Shown here one piece after another: positions 1-8,906 of a DNA stretch of 64,000 nucleotides (position 1 is the first letter of the stretch; every line of letters starts with the position of its first letter). Source of the stretch: Salinicola lusitanus (lineage in GTDB: Bacteria; Pseudomonadota; Gammaproteobacteria; Pseudomonadales; Halomonadaceae); assembly GCF_003206045.1 (NCBI RefSeq), contig NZ_PZJM01000003.1, positions 214,301 through 278,300 on the forward strand, written 5' to 3'. The notes below the pieces were generated by a model that saw nothing but the letters and a program-made list of their open reading frames with translations, ran no database searches and had not been told where the DNA came from. Made by a program: the position numbers and the translations under genes.

Positions 1-1588
1 AAGGCAGTCCGCTCGGCAGCTCGACCACGGAGAAGGCGTTGCGAATATCGATGCGGCCGATGCGACCACCCTCGATACCCCCTTCGTTGGCGAGTGCGCC
101 GACCAGCTGCCCCGGCTTGACGCCATCCTTGTGACCGACGGAGACCCGGTAGCGGGTCATGCCTTCGCGCGGCGCGCTGTCGCGACGGCGCGGGGCACCG
201 CGCTCACCACGGCTACCGCCATCGCGGCCACCGTCGCGACCGCTGTCACGGCGCGAGGGTGAACTGGTGATGCGGCCGATCGGCGCTTCGCCGGCACGCG
301 CCAGCGTTGCCAGTGCCGCCGCCAGATCGATCGGATCGTGACCCTCTTCGACCAGCTTCTCGATCAGCGCACGCTGATGATCGCTACCGGCCTCGAGCAT
401 CTCGCGCAGACGCGCACTGAACTGCGTGTCGCGATGAGCGCGAATGGCGGCCTCGTCGGGCAGCGGCATCTCGGTCATGGCCTGACCGGTCGCCTGCTCG
501 ACCCAGCGCACCTTGCGGGTCTCGCGGCCGCCGGCGAAGGTGATGGCGACACCGTTGCGGCCTGCACGGCCGGTACGGCCGATACGGTGAATGTAGGCCT
601 CGGAATCCTGCGGCAGATCGTAGTTGATCACGTGAGTGATCCGCGGAACGTCCAGACCACGCGCCGCCACGTCGGTGGCCACCAGCACATCGACCTTGCC
701 CCGCTTGAGACGCGTCACGGTACGCTCACGCAGGCTCTGGTCGAGATCGCCGGAGAGACCGGCAGCGTTGACGCCGCGGGCAGTCAGCTGCTCCACCAGC
801 GTGGTACAGGCGGCACGGGTGCGCACGAACACGATGGCGGCGTCGACCGTCTCGACTTCGAAGATACGCGCCAGAGCTTCCAGCTTGCTGGGGCCTTCCA
901 CCCGTACCACGCGCTGTTCGATGTTCTCGCCAGTGCTGACCTTGGATTCGATCGCGACCTTGACCGGATCGACCAGGTAGCGGTTGACGATACGCTCGAT
1001 CTCGCTCGGCAGCGTGGCCGAGAAGAAGACGCGCTGGGCGTTCTTGGGCGTATCGGCGACCACGCGCTTGACGTCGTCGATGAAGCCCATGCGCAGCATC
1101 TCGTCGGCTTCGTCGAGCACCAGCGCCGACAGGCCGTCCAACTTGAGGCTGCCACGGTCGAGGTGATCGATGATCCGCCCCGGTGTCCCCACGACGACCT
1201 GGGCGCCACGCTTCAACGCCGACAGCTGCTCGCGGTAATCCTGGCCACCGCAAAGCGTCGCGATTTCCAGGCCTTTCAGATTCTGGCCGTACTTGGAGAA
1301 GGATACGGCAACTTGCTGCGCCAGCTCGCGGGTCGGCGCCAGCACCAGGACTTGCGGTTCACGCCGGCCGAGATCGAGACGGCTCAGTAAAGGCAGCGCG
1401 AACGCCGCGGTCTTGCCGGTGCCGGTCTGCGCCTGGCCCAGCATGTCGCGACCTTCCAGCAGCGCAGGGATAGTCTGCGACTGGATCGGCGACGGGATTT
1501 CATAGCCCAACGTTTCGAGGGCGGTCAGTACTTCCGGCAACAGAGCCAGATCGCCAAAGCTAGGCGAAGCAGTAACAGTCGAGGTCAT
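1..1588 (-). CDS. deaD: ATP-dependent DEAD-box RNA helicase DeaD/CsdA, 3' end beyond window
   Basis: RNA-unwinding helicase used in ribosome assembly and mRNA turnover, notably in the cold. Reading from ATG at 1588 (AAGGTG ribosome site just before it), the protein starts MTSTVTASPSFGDLALLPEV and shows the Q motif, Walker A AQTGTGKT, PTRELAQQ, TPGRIIDH, the DEAD box as LDEADEML, SAT, and the helicase C motifs ATDVAARGLDV and HRIGRTGRAGR. A basic Arg/Gly/Ser-rich linker follows, then the start of a DbpA-type RNA-binding domain (VGHKDGVKPGQLVGALANEG), which favours DeaD over RhlE or RhlB. About 529 codons are visible and no stop occurs before the window edge. Large open frames on the opposite strand here are shadows. 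Confidence 0.95.
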   Translation of the reverse strand, partial: MTSTVTASPSFGDLALLPEVLTALETLGYEIPSPIQSQTIPALLEGRDMLGQAQTGTGKTAAFALPLLSRLDLGRREPQVLVLAPTRELAQQVAVSFSKYGQNLKGLEIATLCGGQDYREQLSALKRGAQVVVGTPGRIIDHLDRGSLKLDGLSALVLDEADEMLRMGFIDDVKRVVADTPKNAQRVFFSATLPSEIERIVNRYLVDPVKVAIESKVSTGENIEQRVVRVEGPSKLEALARIFEVETVDAAIVFVRTRAACTTLVEQLTARGVNAAGLSGDLDQSLRERTVTRLKRGKVDVLVATDVAARGLDVPRITHVINYDLPQDSEAYIHRIGRTGRAGRNGVAITFAGGRETRKVRWVEQATGQAMTEMPLPDEAAIRAHRDTQFSARLREMLEAGSDHQRALIEKLVEEGHDPIDLAAALATLARAGEAPIGRITSSPSRRDSGRDGGRDGGSRGERGAPRRRDSAPREGMTRYRVSVGHKDGVKPGQLVGALANEGGIEGGRIGRIDIRNAFSVVELPSGLP

Positions 1589-2061
1589 TTCACACCTTGG
1601 AGTGGCCGGTGGGCACCGGCGAAAATGTCATGGCATTGGTGGCGTGATCACCACTGAATGCCGGTCGCACCAGGCATTGCGCTTCTCGCCAGCGGATTCG
1701 AAAGCGATAGCGTATGTGGCGACCTTGATGCGCCCGGTTGCGTAATACATCAACCGATTGAGGCGCTCCATCGTTGCATCCGGACGCGAAAAACGGCGTG
1801 GCCGTGCGTCATGTACGAGATACGTCCGGTGCTGGGCATCGACTCACGGGTCGATGGCGTCGATTACAGACATATCGGCAGGATGGTGGGGTCAACACAT
1901 GCGAGGAGGCGCTACTATACCATCGGCGTAGACGTTTCACCACCGGAACGTAAAAATCCTACCGAAAACCCCGATGGATGGACGTGGCCTCGGATGAAGC
2001 CTGGCGGCGAAAACCGTAGACTGCGCGCCACTTCTTCCCCATCCAGCCGAGCGTCATCGCC
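1589..2061. promoter_or_regulatory. Gene-free divergent region between deaD and yaiI
   Basis: 473 bases separate the two divergent starts. I see no convincing gene. The best minus-strand -10 candidate is TATAGT at 1914-1919 with a weak GTGAAA -35 at 1935-1940 (spacing 15). If used, it would give deaD a 5' leader of over 300 nt, as expected for a cold-regulated helicase mRNA. The promoter call is weak. Confidence 0.3.
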
Positions 2062-2529
2062 ATGCCGACACCCAAGCCCACTCTCTGGATCGACGCCGAC
2101 GCCTGCCCGCGCGTTGCCCGTGACATCATCATTCGTGCCGCCGAGCGGACCCAGACCCGAACCTGGATGGTGGCCAATCATGCGTTGCCGTTGCCGCCTT
2201 CGCCTTGGGTCAAGTCGCGCACCGTGGCGCATGGCTTCGATGCCGCGGACAACGAGATCGTCGATGCCGTCACCAAGGGCGACCTCGTCGTTACCAGCGA
2301 CCTTCCTCTGGCACAGGAGGTCATCGAGCGGGGGGCGATGGTCATGACCACTCGCGGCGAGGACCTGACGCTCGACAACATCAAGTCGCGCGTACAGATG
2401 CGCGATTTCATGGAGACGCTGCGCGCCAGCGGGGAACACACCCAGGGGCCCAACGCCTATACCGATGGCGATCGCCGGACGTTCGCCGACGCGCTGGACC
2501 GCTGGCTGCAACGCCACGCTCGATTCTAG
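2062..2529 (+). CDS. yaiI: YaiI/YqxD family protein (UPF0178)
   Basis: 155-residue member of the YaiI/YqxD family, a PIN-like fold of unknown function. The N terminus TLWIDADACPRVARD is the family signature (IDADACP), followed by the acidic positions DNEIVDAVTKGDLVVTSD expected of a PIN-like metal site, and GEDLTLDNIKSR. Length matches the family. It faces a glutathionyl-hydroquinone reductase gene across a 49-bp gap that contains a hairpin. No function is established, so none is assigned. Confidence 0.9.
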   Translation: MPTPKPTLWIDADACPRVARDIIIRAAERTQTRTWMVANHALPLPPSPWVKSRTVAHGFDAADNEIVDAVTKGDLVVTSDLPLAQEVIERGAMVMTTRGEDLTLDNIKSRVQMRDFMETLRASGEHTQGPNAYTDGDRRTFADALDRWLQRHARF

Positions 2530-2560
2530 CGGGTTCGCTACCGTCAACGGGGCGAACCCG
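2530..2560. terminator. Hairpin between convergent yaiI and yqjG
   Basis: A 9-bp perfect stem CGGGTTCGC/GCGAACCCG (2530-2538 and 2552-2560) with a 13-nt loop sits between two convergent genes. It has no T-tract, so it may be a weak or factor-assisted terminator for both. Confidence 0.45.
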
Positions 2561-2578
2561 GACCCGGCAGCGCCCCCT

Positions 2579-3583
2579 TCATTCGCCGCCGCGGACTCCG
2601 CGCCCCGTCAGCCGGTCGCGATCATGCGGCGCATCCAGCGCCAGTGAAGGTCCCACGGGCACGATGCGGGTCGGGTTGATCGTCGGATGGCTGTAATAGT
2701 AGTGGCGCTTGATATGGTCGAAGTCGACCGTGTCCCGGACGCCCGGCCACTGGTAGAGCTCACGCAGGTAGTTCGACAGATTCGGAAAGTCCGCGATGCG
2801 CTGCCGGTTGCACTTGAAGTGGCCATGATAGACCGCATCGAAGCGAACCAGCGTGGTGAACAGCCGGATGTCGGCTTCCGTCAGCCACTCGCCCGCCAGG
2901 TAGCGCTGCCCGGCGAGACGCGACTCCAATCGATCGAGGCAGTCGAACAACGCCGCGAAGTGCTTTTCGTAGACGCCCTGCTCGGTGGCAAAGCCAGCCT
3001 TGTAGACACCGTTGTTGACGTGGTCGTAGACATCGGCATTGACGGCATCGATGACATCGCGCAGATCGTCGGGATAGAAATCCAGGCAATTGCCGGTCAG
3101 GCCGTCGAACGCCGTGTTCAGCATCCGCACGATCTCCGCGGACTCGTTGTTGACGATCCGCTGCTCTTGCCGATCCCACAACGCCGGAACCGTCACCCGC
3201 CCCGTGTAGTTCGAGTCGGTCAGGGTATAGAGCTGATGATGGTAGTCGACATGATTGACGCTATCGCCGCTGGACCCTTCATCGACTCGATAGGACCACC
3301 CCTGATCCAGCATCAGAGGACTGGTGTGGGAGACACCGACCAGCGCCTCCAATCCCTTGAGCTTGCGCATGATCAGGGCGCGATGTGCCCACGGACACGC
3401 CAGCGATACGTAGAGGTGGTAACGCCCGGCCTCCGCCGCCAGCCCCCGCTGGCCGTCCGGGCCGGGTGCGCCGGTCGGCGTGATCCAATCGCGCAGCTTG
3501 GCGGACTCGCGAACGAACTCCCCGCCATGACTTTCGGTGTCGTACCAGCGATCCTGCCATTTTCCGTCGACCAGCAATCCCAT
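2579..3583 (-). CDS. yqjG: Glutathionyl-hydroquinone reductase (YqjG/ECM4, Xi-class GST)
   Basis: 334-residue cytosolic glutathione transferase of the Xi class, which reduces glutathionyl-hydroquinones. The catalytic cysteine is in SLACPWAHRA (Cys63). A C-terminal helical GST domain follows (ACPWAHR thioredoxin fold, then LAGQRYLAGEWLTEADIRLF). I chose ATG 3583 because AGGAGA at 3589-3594 lies 5 nt before it; the frame stays open for 16 further codons upstream without a better signal. It lies 98 bp downstream of a LysR-type regulator on the same strand, which may control it; that link is inference only. Confidence 0.93.
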   Translation of the reverse strand: MGLLVDGKWQDRWYDTESHGGEFVRESAKLRDWITPTGAPGPDGQRGLAAEAGRYHLYVSLACPWAHRALIMRKLKGLEALVGVSHTSPLMLDQGWSYRVDEGSSGDSVNHVDYHHQLYTLTDSNYTGRVTVPALWDRQEQRIVNNESAEIVRMLNTAFDGLTGNCLDFYPDDLRDVIDAVNADVYDHVNNGVYKAGFATEQGVYEKHFAALFDCLDRLESRLAGQRYLAGEWLTEADIRLFTTLVRFDAVYHGHFKCNRQRIADFPNLSNYLRELYQWPGVRDTVDFDHIKRHYYYSHPTINPTRIVPVGPSLALDAPHDRDRLTGRGVRGGE

Positions 3584-3681
3584 GACGTTCTCCTGTTGAT
3601 TCGGTGTCCCACGACGTGCCGAGAGCAGCATAGATCCCGGCCACTGAAGATCCAGCGCAATAACTCGGCCCAGTCATTCGT

Positions 3682-4608
3682 CTACATCGATGAATGGGGC
3701 ACCGACGGCAACGATTCGCGGGGACAGGTGGCCGCCACGCTCGCCATCAGCTCGTCGGCCAGGGCGCGCGTGGCCGGACCGGCGCCATCGATATCCCGGT
3801 AGATCATCTGGAGCGATACTCGCCTCACGCCACCCGCCCGCAGCGGCAGCGCCTTCAGCCGGCCCTGCTGCACCGCCCTATGGATACGTGGCTCGGGCAC
3901 CCAGGCAAACCCCAGCCCGCGCTCCAGCATGTCGATGGTGGTGGACAGATGGCTCAGCGTCCATCGCTGCTCGGCCTTCAACCAACCGGCATCCAGTCGA
4001 TGGCGGACGGCGGAGTCCCGCGTCACCAGTTGCCGATATCGCTCCAGATCCCGCAGATCCAGCTCGCGCTGCAATCGGTGCAGCGGATGCTCCGGATGGG
4101 CGACTGCGATGAAAGCCACGTCGACGACCGGCTGCCCCAGGAAACCCTGAGCGTCGATTGCCGAGATGGCGAGATCCGCCCGCCCCTCGTACAACATCTC
4201 TACAGCGCCGTTGAGAACGGTTTCGTGCAGTTGGACGCGAACGTGGGGAAAAGCCTCCGAGAATCGGGTCAACGCCTCCGCAAGGGGATCCGCCGGGAAT
4301 ATCTGATCCACGGCCAGGGAAATTTCCGCCTCCAGCCCGCCTGCGAGACGCTCGGCGACGTCTTCCAGCGAGGCAGCATTCTCGATCAATTGTCGCGCCC
4401 GTCTCAGTAGTAGCCGGCCGGCTTCGGTGAGAACGACCTGGCGACCCTTTGGCTCGAACAGCACCACACCCAACTGCTCCTCGATCTTGTGAATCGCGTG
4501 ATTGAGCGTCGAGGGGCTTCGATGAACGACATCGGCCGCCTTGGCAAATCCACCGTGATCGGCTACCGCCGCCAGCATCTGCCACTGTAGCAACGTCACT
4601 TTCGGCAT
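3682..4608 (-). CDS. LysR-family transcriptional regulator
   Basis: 308-residue DNA-binding regulator. The N-terminal winged helix-turn-helix is clear (LQWQMLAAVADHGGFAKAADVVHRSPSTLNHAIHKIEEQLG, residues about 7-42), followed by a LysR substrate-binding domain. It resembles the group active on aromatic or quinone stress genes only in a general way, and its ligand is unknown. Start ATG 4608 has GGGGGAGA a few bases upstream; an ATG eight codons earlier lacks this. It precedes yqjG on the same strand and diverges from the endopeptidase gene across an AT-rich region. Confidence 0.88.
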   Translation of the reverse strand: MPKVTLLQWQMLAAVADHGGFAKAADVVHRSPSTLNHAIHKIEEQLGVVLFEPKGRQVVLTEAGRLLLRRARQLIENAASLEDVAERLAGGLEAEISLAVDQIFPADPLAEALTRFSEAFPHVRVQLHETVLNGAVEMLYEGRADLAISAIDAQGFLGQPVVDVAFIAVAHPEHPLHRLQRELDLRDLERYRQLVTRDSAVRHRLDAGWLKAEQRWTLSHLSTTIDMLERGLGFAWVPEPRIHRAVQQGRLKALPLRAGGVRRVSLQMIYRDIDGAGPATRALADELMASVAATCPRESLPSVPHSSM

Positions 4609-5064
4609 GACTTCTCCCCCGTTGGCCCACACATCCCGTGTCAGAGGAATGGTCTCTACAGCTGAGCTCTCTACATTTCCACATTTGCCATTCGCGTGAG
4701 AAATCGTCGTCTAGGCTCCGACGTTTTTCGCGCCAATCCATCGCGAAAATTGATGCCGCTGACGCAATCTTATCGGCCAATAAAAGCCGTACAAAAGTTT
4801 TACGATAAAATATTTTCCAATAAAACAAGACTTTTAACGGCACCATCTCAGTGCAACAACATGCACCATCACCTTACACAAGCTTACGCCCGACGTCTTG
4901 ACATGACGTCTGGCGACCTACGTCCTCGTCGCCCACATCCTCCGCGTGGCGGGAGCCGGCGTACTGTATTTAAATACAGACTAGGCAATTAATACTACCT
5001 TGGGGTATCTTTCCCCGGCCTTTATTTAAATTTGTCATCCTTTTTTACCCGGGCCTTCATCTTC
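4609..5064. promoter_or_regulatory. AT-rich divergent regulatory region between lysR and mepM
   Basis: About 456 bases with visibly higher A+T (especially 4770-4850 and 4965-5035) than the flanking genes. It holds a perfect LexA-type palindrome at 4964-4979 and an exact TTGACA hexamer at 4898-4903 that lacks a good -10 at normal spacing. No credible gene was found. Confidence 0.55.
4964..4979. promoter_or_regulatory. Probable LexA (SOS) box
   Basis: CTGTATTTAAATACAG is a perfect 16-bp dyad and fits the gammaproteobacterial LexA consensus CTGT-N8-ACAG exactly, with the AT-rich centre typical of strong sites. It lies about 85 bp before the ATG of the M23 endopeptidase gene and about 355 bp before the lysR start. 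Binding is inferred from sequence only. Confidence 0.65.
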
Positions 5065-6738
5065 ATGTTGCGAATATTCCATTCGCTGCCCCGCACGCAC
5101 AAAGTATTATTGTTGCCGGTCGCCACCATGGTCACCGTGCTGGGCACGCAAAAGATTATCGGCGTTTTCGGTGACACCGAGGACGCACAAAAGCAGCTCC
5201 CCCTGGCGACGACGACCACGATTTCCCAGTCGATCGTCAACTCGGCGGCGCCAAAAGAGGCGGGCTCCGATGCCTTCTCCCTCGGAGATCTGTCGAAAGA
5301 GATTCCGCTGGCGCAACTCAAGCCGTTGGAGGTAATGCGCCTCGATCTGGTACCCGAAGCACAGGCCGACGACGCGCCCCAGCAGCCAGCCCAGGCGATC
5401 TCTCCGATCATCAAACCGACGGTCGAACCCAGCGTCAAGAAACTGGCGGCGCAACTGCCCGTGGGTGACGCCTACTCGGCGACCGACGAAGACGATGACA
5501 GCATTGGAGGCACCTCTTACGAGGACTGGTCCTTCGATAACTCTCTCGATCCCTCCGGCAACACGGAATTGGGCGACGAAATCGCCGCCCGCGAGACCTA
5601 TACCCCGGAATGGCAGAGCTACACCATCCAGAACGGCGACTCCTTCGCGCTCACCGCCGAGCGGACGCTGGGCCTGGCGTACAGCGACGTCATGCAGATC
5701 CTCAACACGGTGCCGGACAAGAAGGTCCTCACCCGCTGGCGGGTCGGGCACAGTTTCGACTACAAGCTCGACGAACATGGCCAATTACTGGCGCTACGGG
5801 TCATGAAGGATCCCCGCGAGGGCTATCTGATCCAGCGTGACGACGAGGCGGCCGACTTCGCCTACTCGCCGATCGAGAAGACCGGCGAAGCCGCCCAGCG
5901 GATGTTCAGCGGCACGGTCAACGGCTCTTTCGCACTCTCGGCTCAGTCGACGGGGCTATCCAGCGCCGAGGTGTCGGAACTGATCAACGTGCTTTCGAAG
6001 AAACTCGACTTTCGTCGCGACGCCCGTGCGGGCGACCAGTTTCGGGTACTGGTCGAATCCGACATGATCGACGGCCACTCCATGGACTCCAAGGTGCTGG
6101 CCGCCGAGTACGAAGGCCAGCGCATGAATCTGACGGTGGTCCGCAACGGCGCCGACGACCACTTCTACACCCCGGACGGCAACAGTCTCGACCCCGCGTT
6201 CGACCGTTACCCCTTCCAGGGCCACTACCGCATCAGTTCACCGTTCAACCTGCGCCGTCATCACCCGGTCACGGGGCGCATCAGCCCGCACAAAGGCACC
6301 GACTTCGCCATGCGCACGGGTACGCCCATCGACGCCCCGGCGGATGGCATCGTCGAGCGGGTGGTCAATCACCCGATCGCGGGGCGCTATATCGTGATCC
6401 GCCATGACAACGGCTACGTGACCCGTTATCTGCACCTCAGCAAGGCGCTGGTCAAGCCCGGCGAACACGTCAAGATGGGTGAAAAGATTGCCCTTTCAGG
6501 CAGCACCGGCCGTGTCACCGGTCCTCATCTTCACTACGAGGTACTGGTCAACAACCACCAGGTCGACGCCATGCGCGTGAAACTGCCGGAGTCCCAGAGC
6601 CTCCGAGGCGATGCCCTGGCCGCCTTCAAGCGCGAATCGGAAAACCTGCTGGCGAAGCTGGATCAGAGCGGCGACAACGAACCGGCGATCGCCCAGGTCT
6701 CCGTCAAGAAGAACGACGACGGCGACGACAACATCTAG
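5065..6738 (+). CDS. mepM: MepM-like M23 peptidoglycan DD-endopeptidase
   Basis: 557-residue envelope protein of the MepM/YebA type, which cuts peptide cross-links in murein to allow insertion of new strands. The N terminus (HSLPRTHKVLLLPVATMVTVLG) matches the cytoplasmic tip and membrane anchor of MepM. An OapA/LysM-like domain follows (WQSYTIQNGDSFALTAE, about residues 180-270), then the LytM domain with zinc ligands in HKGTDFA (His409, Asp413) and GPHLHYE (His488, His490). Start ATG 5065 is preferred; an in-frame TTG at 5032 would add 11 residues, and neither has a clear ribosome site. A LexA-type box lies upstream and a strong terminator follows. Confidence 0.92.
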   Translation: MLRIFHSLPRTHKVLLLPVATMVTVLGTQKIIGVFGDTEDAQKQLPLATTTTISQSIVNSAAPKEAGSDAFSLGDLSKEIPLAQLKPLEVMRLDLVPEAQADDAPQQPAQAISPIIKPTVEPSVKKLAAQLPVGDAYSATDEDDDSIGGTSYEDWSFDNSLDPSGNTELGDEIAARETYTPEWQSYTIQNGDSFALTAERTLGLAYSDVMQILNTVPDKKVLTRWRVGHSFDYKLDEHGQLLALRVMKDPREGYLIQRDDEAADFAYSPIEKTGEAAQRMFSGTVNGSFALSAQSTGLSSAEVSELINVLSKKLDFRRDARAGDQFRVLVESDMIDGHSMDSKVLAAEYEGQRMNLTVVRNGADDHFYTPDGNSLDPAFDRYPFQGHYRISSPFNLRRHHPVTGRISPHKGTDFAMRTGTPIDAPADGIVERVVNHPIAGRYIVIRHDNGYVTRYLHLSKALVKPGEHVKMGEKIALSGSTGRVTGPHLHYEVLVNNHQVDAMRVKLPESQSLRGDALAAFKRESENLLAKLDQSGDNEPAIAQVSVKKNDDGDDNI

Positions 6739-6756
6739 TCGACGTCATTGCCGTCC

Positions 6757-6783
6757 AAAGCCCCGCCAAGGCGGGGCTTTTTT
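6757..6783 (+). terminator. Rho-independent terminator of mepM
   Basis: AAAGCCCCGCC (6757-6767) pairs with GGCGGGGCTTT (6770-6780), giving a GC-rich stem with a tight loop followed by a T run, 19 bp after the mepM stop codon. Confidence 0.92.
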
Positions 6784-7062
6784 GTGGCCGCCATTCCGCA
6801 ACGATCGCCGGACCGAGATGGCCGGCACCGCCTCGGTGAAAGCCACAGCCGCTTTTTGCACCCGATGCCTCAAATTGGGGGTAGCGCTTTTGATCACATC
6901 AGGCCATTCTGGTGGTGACTTCATCCGTCAGAGAGGTAAAGCCGACACAGTCTTTACAGCCAACCGAGAGTGGCACTGGCGGAGTGAATCAGGGCGACAC
7001 CGTTCTGTCACCGCACTCTGTCAGGGTCGAGTAGCCTTGAACTCACAGGAGTGCTTTTGCCG

Positions 7063-8478
7063 ATGGTGCGAATCGACAAGAAAGCGAACAGGCTCTACGT
7101 ACTGGACACCAATGTCCTGATCCACGACCCAGCAGCCCTTTACCATTTCGAGGAGCACGATGTCGTCATCCCCATGACGGTCCTCGAGGAACTGGACAAA
7201 CACAAGAACGGCATGCGCGAGATCGCGCGCACGGCAAGACAGATCAGCCGCACCCTCTCCGACCTCACCGCCCACGTCACACCGGAAGAAATTCAGCAAG
7301 GCATTCCCATCCCGCGCGTCACCGGTGGTCCCGCCGGCCGCCTGCGCTTCCTTTGCTATCAGGATCTGGCGCCGCTGGAGACACTGGAAAACTCCCCCGA
7401 CAACCGCATCCTGGCCGAGACCTGCCGGCTACGCGACGAAAGACCCGATGCCTCCGTCACGCTGGTGACCAAGGACATCAACCTGCGGGTCAAGGCCACG
7501 GCACTGAACGTACCGGTCGAGGACTACCTCAACGACAAGGCGTTCGATGACCTCGACGCCATGATCGAGGGGGCCAAGGTCTACGCCGATGCCGGCCGCG
7601 ACGGGCGCAGCCTATGGGAATCGCTGGACGTCGAGGTCATGGTCGAACGCACCGATGGCCACACGCTCTACCACCTGGAAGGCAGCATTCCCGAAGATTG
7701 GCACGTGGGCATGCTGGTATCGGACAGCGACAACGGCGCCGAATTCGAGGCCATCGTCCGCAGCCATGGTCCGCGCAAGGCCAGCCTGCAACTGCTGACC
7801 AACTACCGCCATCACGGCGGCGTCTGGGGCGTACATGCCCACGACAGCCGCCAGAACTTCGCCCTCAACCTGCTGATGGATCCGACCATCGACTTTCTCA
7901 CCCTGGCGGGCAGTGCCGGTACCGGCAAGACCTTCATGACCTTGGCCGCCGCCCTGCAGCAGACGCTGGATGGCAAGCAGTTCGAACGCATCGTCTTTAC
8001 CCGGGCGCCGATCCCGATGGGAGAAGACATCGGCTTCCTGCCGGGCACCGAGGAAGAGAAGATGTCGCCATGGATGGGCGCCTTCCACGACAACATGGAT
8101 AACCTGCTGCGCGATGAGCGCGAGGGCTCCTCGAGCTGGAACGATGGCGCGACCCGCCAATTGATCGGCTCCCGCGTGCAGATCCGCTCGCCTACCTTCA
8201 TGCGCGGGCGAACGCTCAACGATACCTTCCTGATCATCGACGAGGCCCAGAACTTCACGCCCAAGCAGCTCAAGTCATTGGTGACGCGCGCTGGACGCAA
8301 TACCAAGATCGTCTGTCTGGGCAACGTGGGCCAGATCGACACGCCCTACCTCACCGCCAACACCTGCGGCATGGCAGCGGTCGTGGAACGCTTCCGCGAC
8401 TGGCCCCATGCCGGCCATATCACGCTGAGAAGCGTCGAGCGCTCCCGACTCGCCCTGGCGGCAGAGGAGCTGCTGTAG
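7063..8478 (+). CDS. PIN-PhoH fusion ATPase (PhoH family, YlaK-like)
   Basis: 471-residue protein with an N-terminal PIN ribonuclease domain (YVLDTNVLIHDP, acidic residues in LVTKDINLRVKA) and a C-terminal PhoH ATPase/helicase domain: Walker A GSAGTGKT at residues 283-290 and Walker B FLIIDEAQN. PIN-PhoH proteins couple RNA unwinding to cleavage in the characterised mycobacterial member; the role here is not known. Start ATG 7063 follows AGGAG at 7047-7051; an in-frame GTG at 7051 overlaps that motif and is less likely. The preceding 280 bases carry no clear gene or promoter. Confidence 0.92.
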   Translation: MVRIDKKANRLYVLDTNVLIHDPAALYHFEEHDVVIPMTVLEELDKHKNGMREIARTARQISRTLSDLTAHVTPEEIQQGIPIPRVTGGPAGRLRFLCYQDLAPLETLENSPDNRILAETCRLRDERPDASVTLVTKDINLRVKATALNVPVEDYLNDKAFDDLDAMIEGAKVYADAGRDGRSLWESLDVEVMVERTDGHTLYHLEGSIPEDWHVGMLVSDSDNGAEFEAIVRSHGPRKASLQLLTNYRHHGGVWGVHAHDSRQNFALNLLMDPTIDFLTLAGSAGTGKTFMTLAAALQQTLDGKQFERIVFTRAPIPMGEDIGFLPGTEEEKMSPWMGAFHDNMDNLLRDEREGSSSWNDGATRQLIGSRVQIRSPTFMRGRTLNDTFLIIDEAQNFTPKQLKSLVTRAGRNTKIVCLGNVGQIDTPYLTANTCGMAAVVERFRDWPHAGHITLRSVERSRLALAAEELL

Positions 8479-8512
8479 CGCTCCTTCGCCTCTCGCCCCC
8501 CCCCAACGCAAA

Positions 8513-8536
8513 ACACCCCGGCCATGGCCGGGGTGT
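8513..8536. terminator. Bidirectional terminator between phoH-like gene and zinc-ribbon gene
   Basis: ACACCCCGGCC and GGCCGGGGTGT form an 11-bp stem with a 2-nt nominal loop. On the minus strand it is followed by TTTT, so it best terminates the convergent zinc-ribbon gene. Confidence 0.8.
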
Positions 8537-8560
8537 CTTCGTCTGGACACGGACGAACTG

Positions 8561-8803
8561 CTATCGATCGTCGTCAGTGGACGGCTTCTTGTTGTTCATC
8601 ACGTCCTCGATCAGCTGCTCGGACTCGCTGCGCGGCGTCTCCGCCATGATGCGCTCGGCCTCCTCCCAGGCACAGACTTCCGTGTTGCAGGACGTGCAGT
8701 AGACCAGGTCATCCGCGGATTTGGCCTGGGAGACCTTCATCATGTGGTTGCCGCAATTGGGGCAACCCTTGGGCATACGAAACTCTTCGGAGAAGTCTGA
8801 CAC
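8561..8803 (-). CDS. Small zinc-ribbon protein
   Basis: 80-residue protein with two CxxC knuckles, CPNCGNH and YCTSCNTEVCAWEE, which form a probable zinc ribbon, then an acidic, charged tail ending KKPSTDDDR. Start GTG 8803 is chosen because AAGGAG precedes it by 7 nt. A longer frame is open upstream but has no ribosome site and a composition unlike protein. The function is unknown; a nucleic-acid or protein-binding adaptor is typical for such folds. It converges on the PIN-PhoH gene. Confidence 0.82.
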   Translation of the reverse strand: MSDFSEEFRMPKGCPNCGNHMMKVSQAKSADDLVYCTSCNTEVCAWEEAERIMAETPRSESEQLIEDVMNNKKPSTDDDR

Positions 8804-8906
8804 GGCATCACTCCTTGTCGGCCGTTGAAGGTCTGCATCCAGTGTAGTCGAGTTACGGCGTATTGCGGCGACATCTCCCGCTTTCGGCCCCGGATCGCCG
8901 CGGACG

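Noticed and set aside
338..1390. 350-codon plus-strand open frame opposite deaD
   Set aside because: It is the antisense shadow of a DEAD-box helicase whose motifs read cleanly on the minus strand, and its composition is Arg/His/Gln-rich like other antisense frames.
1658..2347. 229-codon open frame before and inside yaiI
   Set aside because: It overlaps yaiI out of frame, has no ribosome site and no recognisable protein pattern.
4898..4926. TTGACA at 4898-4903 as a mepM promoter
   Set aside because: No acceptable -10 occurs at 15-19 bp spacing, so it was not called as a promoter.
6611..7120. 169-codon open frame spanning the mepM terminator
   Set aside because: It crosses a strong terminator and overlaps two real genes in other frames.
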